The notes beneath the pieces were generated by a model. That model was not told the origin of the DNA. It ran no database searches and saw only the letters and a program-made list of their open reading frames with translations. A stretch of 64,000 nt of DNA from Mycobacterium sp. 050128 (GTDB lineage: Bacteria; Actinomycetota; Actinomycetes; Mycobacteriales; Mycobacteriaceae): contig NZ_JAZGLW010000001.1 in assembly GCF_036409155.1 (NCBI RefSeq), positions 868,001-932,000 of the forward strand, read 5' to 3'. The number at the start of each line of letters is the position of its first letter. Positions within the stretch are counted from its first letter, which is position 1. Below are positions 28,525 through 36,555 of this stretch, in pieces. A program made the position numbers and the translations under genes.

Positions 28525-28934
28525 AGCCCCAGCTCTTTGCGGGCCGCCGGGTCGCAGTCGTCGAGCAAGTCCAGGCAGCGGTTCAGCTCGTCGGTTTCGC
28601 CGATCGTGTCGGCGGCCTTGGCCAATGCGGCCACACAGCGCAGGAAGCCGCGATTGGGCTCGTGCGCATAGGGCACCGGACCGAAGCCCTTCCAGCCGTT
28701 GCGGCGCAATTGGTCCAGGCCGCGGTGGTAGCCGGTCCGGGCGTACGCGTACGCGCTGATGGCCCGCTCGTCGGCCAGCGCCTCCTCGGCCAGGGCCGCC
28801 CAGGCCACCGACGCCGACGGATGCGCCGCCGCGACGATGCCCGGTTTCTCGTTGGCGAGCAGCTCGGCTTCGGCTTCGCTGTCGCCGGGCAGCAGGATCG
28901 GATCAGGTCCCAGGAGATCACCCATCGGTGTCAT
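28521..28934 (-). CDS. DUF3151 protein
   Basis: 137 residues, soluble. The pattern GDLLGPDPILLPGDSEAEAEL, YAYARTGYHRGLDQLRRNGW, GPVPYAHEPNRGFLRC is the DUF3151 family (Rv0360c), of unknown function. The frame stays open to 29852 but that part is antisense to the next gene; ATG 28932-28934 matches the family N-terminus. Its stop overlaps the CDF stop (CTAG, 28521-28524). Confidence 0.88.
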   Translation of the reverse strand: MTPMGDLLGPDPILLPGDSEAEAELLANEKPGIVAAAHPSASVAWAALAEEALADERAISAYAYARTGYHRGLDQLRRNGWKGFGPVPYAHEPNRGFLRCVAALAKAADTIGETDELNRCLDLLDDCDPAARKELGL

Positions 28935-28979
28935 ACGTTCTATTCTGCCGTCCCGCCGCGGATGACTAAGCTGCACCTC

Positions 28980-29804
28980 ATGCCTAACCCACCGGAGCCC
29001 GACCGCGGCACCCCGCCGGGTGAGGACCCGACCGCGGAGCAGGCCGACGACGCAACCGAGGTCCAACCGCTGCTTCCTTCCGACCCCGAGACCGAGACCG
29101 TGGTGATCGACAAGCCCGAACCCGGCAGCGTCCCCGCGGCCAATCCGGACGACCAGCAACGCGAACGTCGCTTCACCGCGCCGGGCTTCGACGCGAAGGA
29201 AACGGCGATCATCCACACCGCGCCGGAGCCCGCGACGGAAGTGTTCTCGACACAAGCGGGGCACCCCGGCCCGCCGGGACAGCCGCCGATGCCCCCGAAA
29301 CCTGCTGTGCCGCAATCTATTCCGGGCCGCGACGGCGCCAAGGCGCGGCCGGCGGGCAGGAGTTTCAACTGGGGCTGGGTGCTGGCGATCACGGTGATCG
29401 TGTTGGCACTGGCGGCGATCGCCATCCTGGGCACCGTGCTGTTGACCCGCGGCAAGCACTCGCACGTCTCGCAAGAAGACATGGTGCGCCAATCCATCCA
29501 CGCCTTCGACACGGCGGTGCAGCGCGGCGACCTGACCCAACTGCGCGGCATCACCTGCGGCACCACCCGCGACGGCTACGTCGACTACGACGAGCGCTCG
29601 TGGAACGAGACCTACCAACGGGTTTCGGCGGCCAAGCAGTATCCGGTGATCGCCAGCATCGACCAGATCGTCGTCAACGGCCAGCACGCCGAGGCCAACG
29701 TCACCACGTTCATGGCCTACGACCCGCAGGTCCGCTCGACGCGCAGCCTCGACCTGCAGTACCGCGACGATCAGTGGAAGATCTGCCAGTCCCCGAGCGG
29801 CTAG
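28980..29804 (+). CDS. Membrane-anchored protein with DUF4878-like extracytoplasmic domain (Rv0361-like)
   Basis: 274 residues. A disordered Pro/Glu-rich cytosolic tail of about 130 residues, one membrane helix (WVLAITVIVLALAAIAILGT), then a ~120-residue outer domain beginning SQEDMVRQSIHAFDTAVQRGDL with Cys in ITCGTTRDG and KICQSPSG, the NTF2-like DUF4878 pattern. Function unknown. Length and position match Rv0361. The next gene in H37Rv, mgtE, is absent here. Confidence 0.82.
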   Translation: MPNPPEPDRGTPPGEDPTAEQADDATEVQPLLPSDPETETVVIDKPEPGSVPAANPDDQQRERRFTAPGFDAKETAIIHTAPEPATEVFSTQAGHPGPPGQPPMPPKPAVPQSIPGRDGAKARPAGRSFNWGWVLAITVIVLALAAIAILGTVLLTRGKHSHVSQEDMVRQSIHAFDTAVQRGDLTQLRGITCGTTRDGYVDYDERSWNETYQRVSAAKQYPVIASIDQIVVNGQHAEANVTTFMAYDPQVRSTRSLDLQYRDDQWKICQSPSG

Positions 29805-29808
29805 ACGG

Positions 29809-29867
29809 CCGAGTGCCGAGTGCCCGAGTGCCGAGTGCCCGGCCAGCCGCACATTGGGCGCCGAGTG
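29809..29867. repeat. Cluster of CCGAGTG short repeats
   Basis: Five exact copies of CCGAGTG begin at 29809, 29816, 29824, 29831 and 29861, immediately after the Rv0361-like stop. The last copy forms the left arm of the hairpin at 29862-29887. No coding potential seen. Confidence 0.6.
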
Positions 29868-29887
29868 CCCGGGCAGCCGGGCACTCG
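29862..29887. terminator. Strong hairpin between convergent genes
   Basis: CGAGTGCCCGG (29862-29872) and CCGGGCACTCG (29877-29887) form a perfect 11-bp stem with a GCAG loop, in the gap between the convergent Rv0361-like gene and fba. It has no T-run, as is common for mycobacterial terminators, and being symmetric could stop transcription from both sides. Confidence 0.6.
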
Positions 29888-29899
29888 CGACGAAAGCGG

Positions 29900-30934
29900 C
29901 TAGACGCCGACTGACTTTCCGGCGCAGTGCAGGTCGTTGCAGGCCTCAACCACGCGCTCGGTCATGCTGGCTTCGGCCTTCTTGAGGTAGCTGCGCGGGT
30001 CGTAGGCCTTCTTGTTGCCGACCTCGCCGTCGACCTTGAGCACACCGTCGTAGTTAGTGAACATGTGGCCGGCCAGCGGGCGGGTGAATGCGTACTGGGT
30101 GTCGGTATCGACGTTCATCTTCACCACGCCGTAGCGCAGCGCCTCTTCGATCTCCGACTTCAGCGAGCCCGAACCGCCGTGGAAAACGAAATCGAACGGC
30201 TTGGACCCGTCGGGCAGACCGAGCTTGGCCGACGCGACCTTCTGGCCCTGATCCAGGATGTCGGGGCGCAGCTTGACGTTGCCGGGCTTGTAGACGCCGT
30301 GCACGTTGCCGAACGTCGCGGCCAGCAGGTACTTGCCGTGCTCGCCGGTGCCCAGCGCCTCGACGGTCTTCTCGAAGTCCTCCGGGGTGGTGTACAGCTT
30401 GTCGTTGATCTCGTGCGCGACGCCGTCCTCCTCGCCGCCGACCACGCCGATCTCGATCTCCAGGATGATCTTGGCGGCGGCCGATGCCTTGAGCAGCTCC
30501 TGCGCGATCACGAGGTTCTCGTCGATCGGCACCGCCGAGCCGTCCCACATGTGCGACTGGAACAGCGGATTCTTGCCGGCCGCGACGCGCTTGGCCGAGA
30601 TGTCCAGCAGCGGACGCACGTAGGTGTCCAGCTTGTCCTTCGGGCAGTGGTCGGTGTGCAGCGCGACGTTGATCGGGTACTTGGACGCGATGTGGTGGGT
30701 GAACTTGGCCAGCGCGACGGCGCCGGTGACCATGTCCTTGATGCCGAGGCCGGAGGCGAACTCAGCACCGCCCGTGGAGAACTGGATGATGCCGTCGCTG
30801 CCGGCGTCGGCGAAGCCCTTGATGGCGGCGTTGACGGTCTCCGACGAGGTGCAGTTGATGGCCGGGAACGCGTACGCGTTCTCCTTGGCGCGTCCCAGCA
30901 TCTCGGCGTAGACCTCGGGGGTTGCGATGGGCAT
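29900..30934 (-). CDS. fba: Class II fructose-bisphosphate aldolase
   Basis: Zinc-dependent aldolase of glycolysis and gluconeogenesis. 344 residues, the exact length of M. tuberculosis Fba. Catalytic Asp and first zinc His in VALHTDHCPKDKL, other zinc ligands in LAATFGNVHGVYKPG and DFVFHGGSGSLK, and the phosphate loop MNVDTDTQYAFTRP. AGGAGG is 5 bases before the ATG, immediately followed upstream by a palindrome CTGAAG-A-CTTCAG (30944-30956) in the leader. Divergent from dedA; mgtE, which separates Rv0361 from fba in H37Rv, is missing. Confidence 0.97.
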   Translation of the reverse strand: MPIATPEVYAEMLGRAKENAYAFPAINCTSSETVNAAIKGFADAGSDGIIQFSTGGAEFASGLGIKDMVTGAVALAKFTHHIASKYPINVALHTDHCPKDKLDTYVRPLLDISAKRVAAGKNPLFQSHMWDGSAVPIDENLVIAQELLKASAAAKIILEIEIGVVGGEEDGVAHEINDKLYTTPEDFEKTVEALGTGEHGKYLLAATFGNVHGVYKPGNVKLRPDILDQGQKVASAKLGLPDGSKPFDFVFHGGSGSLKSEIEEALRYGVVKMNVDTDTQYAFTRPLAGHMFTNYDGVLKVDGEVGNKKAYDPRSYLKKAEASMTERVVEACNDLHCAGKSVGV

Positions 30935-31009
30935 GAATTCCTCCTGAAGACTTCAGTTGCCTCAGTATCGCAACCCGACGTGGACGGCGGGCACCCACCT
31001 CGGGGCCGG

Positions 31010-31015
31010 TATGTT
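31010..31015 (+). promoter_or_regulatory. Probable -10 element for leaderless dedA transcript
   Basis: TATGTT lies 8 bases before the ATG of the small upstream frame at 31024, matching the TANNNT consensus and the spacing of leaderless mycobacterial promoters. Confidence 0.45.
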
Positions 31016-31023
31016 GAGGCACC

Positions 31024-31056
31024 ATGAGCACCGCCGTGACGGCTGAGTGGGTTTGA
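31024..31056 (+). CDS. Short upstream frame (10 codons) overlapping the dedA start
   Basis: ATG 31024 opens a frame encoding MSTAVTAEWV that stops at TGA 31054-31056, sharing TGATG with the dedA ATG. From memory, the H37Rv DedA homologue itself begins MSTAVTAMPDIL, so this looks like the original start cut off by an 11-base insertion between the GCT and ATG codons. It may now act as a coupled leader peptide. Confidence 0.45.
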   Translation: MSTAVTAEWV

Positions 31057-31751
31057 TGCCCGACATCATCGATCCGATGTTCTGGATCGGGCCCCAGGGC
31101 CTGTTCGCCTCCGCGGTGTTGCCGACCATCCTGGTCATCGTCTTCGTCGAGACCGGATTGCTGTTTCCGCTGCTCCCCGGTGAATCGCTGCTGTTCACCG
31201 GCGGTTTGCTGGCCGCGCACGGAACGCTGAACATCTGGGTGCTGGCGCCGGCGGTCGCCGTGGTGGCGGTGCTGGGCGACCAGACCGGATACTTCATCGG
31301 CCGCCGCATCGGGCCGGCGCTGTTCAAGAAGGAAGATTCCCGCTTCTTCAAGCAGCATTACGTGACCGACTCGCACGCCTTCTTCGAGAAGTACGGGCCC
31401 GCGGCCATCATCCTGGCCCGCTTCATGCCGTTCATCCGGACGTTCACGCCGGTCGTCGCCGGGGTGTCCTACATGCGCTATCCGGTGTACCTGGCGTTCG
31501 ACATCGTCGGGGGCGTGCTGTGGGGTGGCGGCGTGACGGTGGCCGGCTACTTCCTGGGCAACGTGCCGTTCGTGCACCACAACCTGGAAAAGATCATCCT
31601 GGTCATCCTGTTCGTCTCGATGTTGCCGGCATTCATCGCCGCTACACGCGGCTACCTGGCGCGACGGCGTGCCGCCAAAGCGGGTTCAGGCGACGACGAA
31701 ATCGCAACCGGTCTTGGCACGGACGTCGTCGACCGTCACCCCGGGGTGTAG
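31056..31751 (+). CDS. DedA/SNARE-associated family membrane protein
   Basis: 231 residues, about five membrane segments. [43 protein letters not shown], and [24 protein letters not shown] broken by short loops are DedA hallmarks; the family helps recycle undecaprenyl phosphate or move lipids. ATG 31056 is used because the upstream frame from 31024 stops; a GTG at 31047 is a weaker choice. The last 66 bases overlap the convergent CoA transferase gene. Confidence 0.9.
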   Translation: MPDIIDPMFWIGPQGLFASAVLPTILVIVFVETGLLFPLLPGESLLFTGGLLAAHGTLNIWVLAPAVAVVAVLGDQTGYFIGRRIGPALFKKEDSRFFKQHYVTDSHAFFEKYGPAAIILARFMPFIRTFTPVVAGVSYMRYPVYLAFDIVGGVLWGGGVTVAGYFLGNVPFVHHNLEKIILVILFVSMLPAFIAATRGYLARRRAAKAGSGDDEIATGLGTDVVDRHPGV

Positions 31752-33032
31752 TTCGCTCAGCGTGAGCCCGCGTTCCGGGTCGACGTCGAAGACGCACAGG
31801 TCGGTGATGATCATGTCCACCACGCCCTTCCCGGTCAGGGGCAGCGTGCATTGCTTGAGGATCTTCGGGCTGCCGTCCTTGGCGGTGTGATCCATCACGA
31901 CGATCACCCGCTTGACCCCGGACACCAGATCCATCGCACCGCCCGGGCCCTTGACCATCTTGCCGGGAACCATCCAGTTGGCCAGGTCGCCGTTCTCGGC
32001 CACCTCCAGGCCGCCGAGGATGGACAGGTCGATGTGCCCGCCGCGGATCATCGCGAAGGAGTCGGCGCTGCTGAAGAAGCTGGAGCCGCTGATCGTGGTG
32101 ATGGTCTGTTTGCCGGCGTTGATCAGGTCGGGATCCACGTCGTCGTCGGCCGGATAGGCCCCGATACCGAGCAGGCCGTTCTCGGACTGCAGGGTCACGT
32201 TGATGCCGTCGGGGATGTAGTTGGCGACCAGCGTCGGGATGCCGATGCCCAGGTTCACGTAGTAGCCGTCGCGCAGTTCCCGGGCGGCGCGCTTGGCCAT
32301 GATCTCGCGGATGGGGCTCTCGTGCTTGGCCGCGGCGGCACCGCTGGTGGTGCGGAATTCGATCCGCTTCTCGTAGCTGGGGCCCTCGATGATGCGGTCC
32401 ACATAGATGCCGGGGGTGTGGATCTGATCGGGATCCAGCTCGCCGACCTCGACCAGTTCCTCGACCTCGGCGACAGTCACCTTGGCGCAGGTGGCGATCA
32501 TCGGGTTGAAGTTGCGCGCCGTCTTCCGATAGATCAGGTTGCCGGCGGTGTCGCCCTTCCACGCCTTCACGATCGCGACGTCGGCGTGGATGCCTTCCTC
32601 CAGCACATATTCGGTGCCGTCGAAGACGCGCATGTCTTTGCCTTCGGCGAGTTGGGTGCCGAACGCGGTGCGGGTGTAGAAACCCGGAATCCCCGCACCG
32701 CCGGCGCGTAACTTCTCGGCCAGGGTGCCCTGCGGGGTCAGCGACAGGTCCAGCTCACCGGCCAGCACCTGACGCTCGAATTCCTTGTTTTCTCCTACGT
32801 AGGAGGCGATGACTTTCTTGACCTGACGCCCCTTGAGTAACAGACCCATGCCGAAATCGTCGACGCCGGCGTTGTTTCCGACGATCGTGAGCTCTTTGAC
32901 GCCGCTGTCCACCAACGCCAGGATCAGATTCTCCGGAATACCGCACAGGCCGAAACCCCCTGCGGCAATGGTGATTCCGTCCTTCAGCAGGTCTTGCAGC
33001 GCCGTCTCGGCGTCGGGGCGGACTTTACTCAC
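31686..33032 (-). CDS. Fused 3-oxoacid CoA-transferase (alpha plus beta subunits)
   Basis: 448 residues. The first ~225 are the A subunit ([37 protein letters not shown]); the rest is the B subunit ([18 protein letters not shown], and the catalytic Glu in [11 protein letters not shown]). Transfers CoA between succinyl-CoA or similar and acetoacetate, so supports ketone-body or short-chain acid use. In M. tuberculosis the two subunits (scoA, scoB) are separate genes elsewhere; the fusion resembles eukaryotic SCOT. GTG start with AAGGAG upstream. 3' end antisense to 66 bases of dedA. Confidence 0.93.
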   Translation of the reverse strand: MSKVRPDAETALQDLLKDGITIAAGGFGLCGIPENLILALVDSGVKELTIVGNNAGVDDFGMGLLLKGRQVKKVIASYVGENKEFERQVLAGELDLSLTPQGTLAEKLRAGGAGIPGFYTRTAFGTQLAEGKDMRVFDGTEYVLEEGIHADVAIVKAWKGDTAGNLIYRKTARNFNPMIATCAKVTVAEVEELVEVGELDPDQIHTPGIYVDRIIEGPSYEKRIEFRTTSGAAAAKHESPIREIMAKRAARELRDGYYVNLGIGIPTLVANYIPDGINVTLQSENGLLGIGAYPADDDVDPDLINAGKQTITTISGSSFFSSADSFAMIRGGHIDLSILGGLEVAENGDLANWMVPGKMVKGPGGAMDLVSGVKRVIVVMDHTAKDGSPKILKQCTLPLTGKGVVDMIITDLCVFDVDPERGLTLSELHPGVTVDDVRAKTGCDFVVA

Positions 33033-33044
33033 GGTGCGCTCCTT

Positions 33045-34166
33045 CTAATGCGACGATTCGGCCGTGACGTTACATGCGGCCTCCATCAGCATCCACCCCG
33101 ACAGCTGCACCGAAAGGTCGCGCTCCGCAGTCTCGGACGCGTTCACCGCACCCTCGACGAACTGCGCCTGCGCACCGGCCGTCGTCGGCAACTTCGCGTC
33201 GCGGTCCCAGAACGCCCCGAACAGCGGCAGTCCGTCCACCGTTTGCCGGTAGTCCCATGCCGACTTCGCGCTCGACAGCACGATGGTGCGCGCGGTGTCG
33301 CGGGCCACCGCGTCGTCGGCGGAGTCACCCGGCAGTGCGGTGGCGACCAACGCGAGATAGCGGGCGGTGATGCCGGCGAACAGCCCGCCGTCGCCGCCGC
33401 CGGAGCCTTTCAGCACGCCCGACGGCGCCATGTGTTCGTTGACGGCGGCCACCAGTCGGTGCACCCGGGCCGCGTGCCGGCCCCGGGCCTGTGCCCCGGT
33501 GCGGTTCGCCAGCTCGGTCTCCAGACCCAGCACCACGCCCTGGCAGTAGGTGTACTGCGCACGCACCAGCGAGCCCGCCTTGATGCCGTCGAACACCAGA
33601 TGGGTCTCGGGATCGATCAGGGTTTGGTCGATCCAGTCGCCCATCTGCGCGGCGCGCTTCAGGTGCTCCCCGTACCGAGCCAGAAATATCCCCGCCGGGC
33701 CGTTGGCCGGGGCGTTGAAGAACTGGTCCTGCTTGCGCCACGGGATGCCGCCGCCGTCCTCGGGCACCCAGGCCTTCATGAACTGGTCGGCGAGTTTCGG
33801 CATCGCGCGGCCGCGCTCGACGCCGGCGATCCGGGCGGCGCGTTCCAGCGCGATCGCCAACCACGCCATGTCGTCGTAGTAGCTGTTGGTCCAGCGGAAG
33901 TTGTTGCGCAGCCGGTGCGAGCGAACCTGGCGGTTGATCTCGGCGCGCCGGTGCGGCTGCGGGTCACGCAACTCCGCGTCGACCAGGCAATCCAGCAGGT
34001 GCGCCTGCCACCAGTAATGCCAGGTGCCGAACAGCCGGGCCTGCCGCGTCGCGGGCCATGCCACGACTCCCAGCTGTGTTCCCGGTAGGCCCCACAACCG
34101 TTTCAGGTGGCGCTGCGTGACAGCGACCTCGGAGCTGGCAGCCCGGTTGGCCCATAGCTGGTCCAT
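33045..34166 (-). CDS. Glycoside hydrolase family 76 protein
   Basis: 373 residues, all-helical (alpha/alpha)6 barrel pattern. The paired catalytic Asp98-Asp99 of GH76 alpha-1,6-mannanases is in NSYYDDMAWLAIALER, with WRKQDQFFNAPANGPAG and YTYCQGVVLGLE further on. No signal peptide, so it may act in the cytosol or be exported by another route. Likely substrate an alpha-mannan such as mycobacterial mannolipids; inferred. ATG 34164-34166 gives the length expected for Rv0365c. Ends 12 bases before the CoA transferase start. Confidence 0.9.
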   Translation of the reverse strand: MDQLWANRAASSEVAVTQRHLKRLWGLPGTQLGVVAWPATRQARLFGTWHYWWQAHLLDCLVDAELRDPQPHRRAEINRQVRSHRLRNNFRWTNSYYDDMAWLAIALERAARIAGVERGRAMPKLADQFMKAWVPEDGGGIPWRKQDQFFNAPANGPAGIFLARYGEHLKRAAQMGDWIDQTLIDPETHLVFDGIKAGSLVRAQYTYCQGVVLGLETELANRTGAQARGRHAARVHRLVAAVNEHMAPSGVLKGSGGGDGGLFAGITARYLALVATALPGDSADDAVARDTARTIVLSSAKSAWDYRQTVDGLPLFGAFWDRDAKLPTTAGAQAQFVEGAVNASETAERDLSVQLSGWMLMEAACNVTAESSH

Positions 34167-34213
34167 ACCTACCGATCCTGCCCCTTCGGGTCGTCGACTG
34201 TGCGCTCGGGGAA

Positions 34214-34272
34214 TTGAGTGTGCGGTGGCGGCCGCGTGGCTCGGCGTGTCGCCGCCATGGGAGCCCACTCGA
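34214..34272. repeat. Palindromic intergenic repeat, copy D
   Basis: TTGAGTGTGCG at the left (34214-34224), inner GGCGGC..GCCGCC stem with the shared core CGGCGTGTCGCCGCC (34242-34256), and a decayed right arm CCCACTCGAA (34263-34272). Unlike the other copies it lies between divergent genes (GH76 and eutB). Confidence 0.55.
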
Positions 34273-34332
34273 AACCCAGGAGGCACGGCGAAGTTGACCT
34301 GCTGCTGAACCAAAGGTGTCCTACTGTTGAAT

Positions 34333-35739
34333 ATGCGCTACCGCCACACCCTTTCCGGGACCACGCATATCTTCACCGGGCTGGTGGACGTAATGGCGAA
34401 GGCAACGCCGCTGCGCTCCGGCGACCAGCTGGCCGGTTGCGCCGCCGACTCCGACGCCGAACGGGCCGCCGCGGCCTGGGTGTTGGCCGATCTACCGCTG
34501 ACGACGTTCCTCAACGACGTGGTGGTGCCGTACGAGACCGACGAGGTCACCCGGCTGATCATCGACGGCCACGATCGCGAGGCGTTCGCCCCGATCGCGC
34601 ACCTGACCGTGGGTGGTTTCCGCGACTGGCTGCTCGACACGGCATCGCGCGAGGACAGCGCCGCCCGGATCGCCGCCATCTCCCCCGGGCTGATCCCGGA
34701 GATGGTCGCCGCGGTGTCGAAGATCATGCGCAACCAGGACCTGATCCTGGTGGCCGCGGCCGCAACGGCCACCGCGGCCTTCCGAACAACGATCGGACTG
34801 CCGGGCACCCTGGCCACCCGGCTGCAGCCCAACCACCCCACCGACGACCCGCGCGGGATCGCCGCGGCGATGCTCGACGGGCTGCTGCTGGGCTGCGGTG
34901 ACGCGGTGATCGGCATCAACCCGGCGACCGACTCGCCGCAGGCGGCCGCGGACCTGCTGCACCTGCTCGACGACATTCGCCAGCGATTCGCCATCCCGGT
35001 GCAGTCGTGCGTGCTGTGCCACGTCACGACCACGATGGAATTGATCGAACAAGGCGCACCCGTCGACCTGATCTTCCAGTCGATCGCCGGGACCGAGCGC
35101 GCCAACGCCGGCTTCGGCACTTCGATCGCGATGCTGACCGAGGCCAACGAGGCCGCCCGGTCGCTGCGCCGCGGCACGGTCGGCGACAACGTCATGTACC
35201 TGGAGACGGGGCAGGGCTCGGCGCTGTCGGCCGGGGCCCATCTGGGGGTCGGCGGCAAGCCGGTCGACCAGCAGACGCTGGAGGCGCGCTCCTACGCGGT
35301 AGCCCGGGTGCTGCAGCCGCTGTTGATCGACACCGTGGTCGGATTCATCGGGCCGGAGTACCTCTACGACGGCAAGCAGATCATCCGCGCCGGGTTGGAA
35401 GACAACTTCTGTGGGAAGCTGCTCGGCCTGCCGATGGGCGTCGATGTCTGCTACACCAATCACGCCGAAGCCGACCAGGACGACATGGACACGCTGCTGA
35501 CCCTGCTGGGCGCGGCGGGCACCGCGTTCGTCATCGCCGTCCCGGGCGCCGACGACATCATGCTCGGCTATCAGAGCCTGTCGTTTCACGACGCGCTGTA
35601 CGTGCGAAAACTGTTGGGGCTGCGGCCCGCACCCGAATTCGAGGCGTGGCTGGCTAGCCTGGGTATGGCCGACGCCAGCGGCCGGATTCTGCCCGTCGAC
35701 CTCGCGACGTCACCGCTGCGCGCATTGGCGGCCGGCTGA
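34333..35739 (+). CDS. eutB: Ethanolamine ammonia-lyase, large subunit
   Basis: Adenosylcobalamin enzyme splitting ethanolamine into acetaldehyde and ammonia. 468 residues in one TIM barrel: DLPLTTFLNDVVVPYETDEVT, LPGTLATRLQPNHPTDDPRG, DAVIGINPATDSP, QSIAGTERANAGFG and YLETGQGSALSAGAHLGVGG. Start ATG 34333 (MRYRHTLSG); TTG 34327 is possible. Overlaps eutC by one base (TGATG). No transporter, reactivase or microcompartment genes adjoin. Absent from this place in H37Rv. Confidence 0.95.
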   Translation: MRYRHTLSGTTHIFTGLVDVMAKATPLRSGDQLAGCAADSDAERAAAAWVLADLPLTTFLNDVVVPYETDEVTRLIIDGHDREAFAPIAHLTVGGFRDWLLDTASREDSAARIAAISPGLIPEMVAAVSKIMRNQDLILVAAAATATAAFRTTIGLPGTLATRLQPNHPTDDPRGIAAAMLDGLLLGCGDAVIGINPATDSPQAAADLLHLLDDIRQRFAIPVQSCVLCHVTTTMELIEQGAPVDLIFQSIAGTERANAGFGTSIAMLTEANEAARSLRRGTVGDNVMYLETGQGSALSAGAHLGVGGKPVDQQTLEARSYAVARVLQPLLIDTVVGFIGPEYLYDGKQIIRAGLEDNFCGKLLGLPMGVDVCYTNHAEADQDDMDTLLTLLGAAGTAFVIAVPGADDIMLGYQSLSFHDALYVRKLLGLRPAPEFEAWLASLGMADASGRILPVDLATSPLRALAAG

Positions 35740-36476
35740 TGGGCGACCTCTGGGCGCCGCTGCGCGCCACCACGCAGGCGCGCATCGGGCTTGGGCGGGT
35801 GGGAAATTCGCTGCCCACCCGGCAGGTGCTCGAGTTCAAGGCCGCGCACGCCGCGGCGCGCGACGCCGTCCACGACCCACTCGACGTCGACGACCTGATC
35901 AAGCAGCTGCAGGGCATCGGTGTTTGCGAGTCGCTGCGGGTGTGTAGCCGGGCGACCTCGCGCAGCGAGTACCTGCGCCGGCCCGATCTCGGTCGCCTGC
36001 CCGCGGACCTGTCGGCCCTGCCAAAGACTAAGGCGGACATCGGTTTTGTGCTGGCCGACGGGTTGTCGCCCCGCGCCCTGACCGACCACGCCGCGGGCGT
36101 CGTCGATGCGCTGGTCCGCGAGTTCGACGGCCGCTACCGCTTCGCCCCGCTGGTGATCGCCACCCAGGCGCGCGTCGCACTCGGTGACCACATCGGCCAC
36201 GCGTTAGGTGTTACAACGGTTTTGGTGCTGATCGGCGAACGCCCAGGGCTCTCGGTCGCCGACAGCCTGGGCATCTACCTGACGCATCGACCGGCGCCGG
36301 GGCTCACCGATGCGGACCGCAACTGCATCTCGAACATTCATCCGCCCGACGGCCTCGACTACCGCACGGCTGCGGCCGTCGCGACCGCGCTCGTCACCGG
36401 CGCCCGAAAGCTCGGTCGTTCGGGCGTCGCCCTCAAAGACTGCTCTCGCAGCTTGGCTGTGCACCAACGTATTTGA
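35739..36476 (+). CDS. eutC: Ethanolamine ammonia-lyase, small subunit
   Basis: 245 residues, partner of EutB and contributor to the cobalamin site. ARIGLGRVGNSLPTRQVLEF, DIGFVLADGLSPRALTDHA, VLIGERPGLSVADSLGIYLT and the DADRNCISNIHPPDGL segment are typical. ATG overlaps the eutB stop. Its TGA stop (36474-36476) lies inside the left arm of palindromic repeat copy B. Confidence 0.95.
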   Translation: MGDLWAPLRATTQARIGLGRVGNSLPTRQVLEFKAAHAAARDAVHDPLDVDDLIKQLQGIGVCESLRVCSRATSRSEYLRRPDLGRLPADLSALPKTKADIGFVLADGLSPRALTDHAAGVVDALVREFDGRYRFAPLVIATQARVALGDHIGHALGVTTVLVLIGERPGLSVADSLGIYLTHRPAPGLTDADRNCISNIHPPDGLDYRTAAAVATALVTGARKLGRSGVALKDCSRSLAVHQRI

Positions 36477-36555
36477 GTGTGCACGCAGGGCGGCTTCGAT
36501 CGGCGTGTCGCCGCCGTGGCCGCACACTCAAAGCCGTCGACGCACACTCGACGCG
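36472..36555. repeat. Palindromic intergenic repeat, copy B
   Basis: Perfect 11-bp outer arms TTTGAGTGTGC (36472-36482) and GCACACTCAAA (36522-36532). Inside are GGCGGC/GCCGCC and a CGGCG-TGT-CGCCG hairpin. A further CGCACACTCGACGCG follows (36541-36555). The TGA in each arm is the stop codon of the gene entering from that side: eutC on the plus strand, the VWA gene on the minus. Confidence 0.7.
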
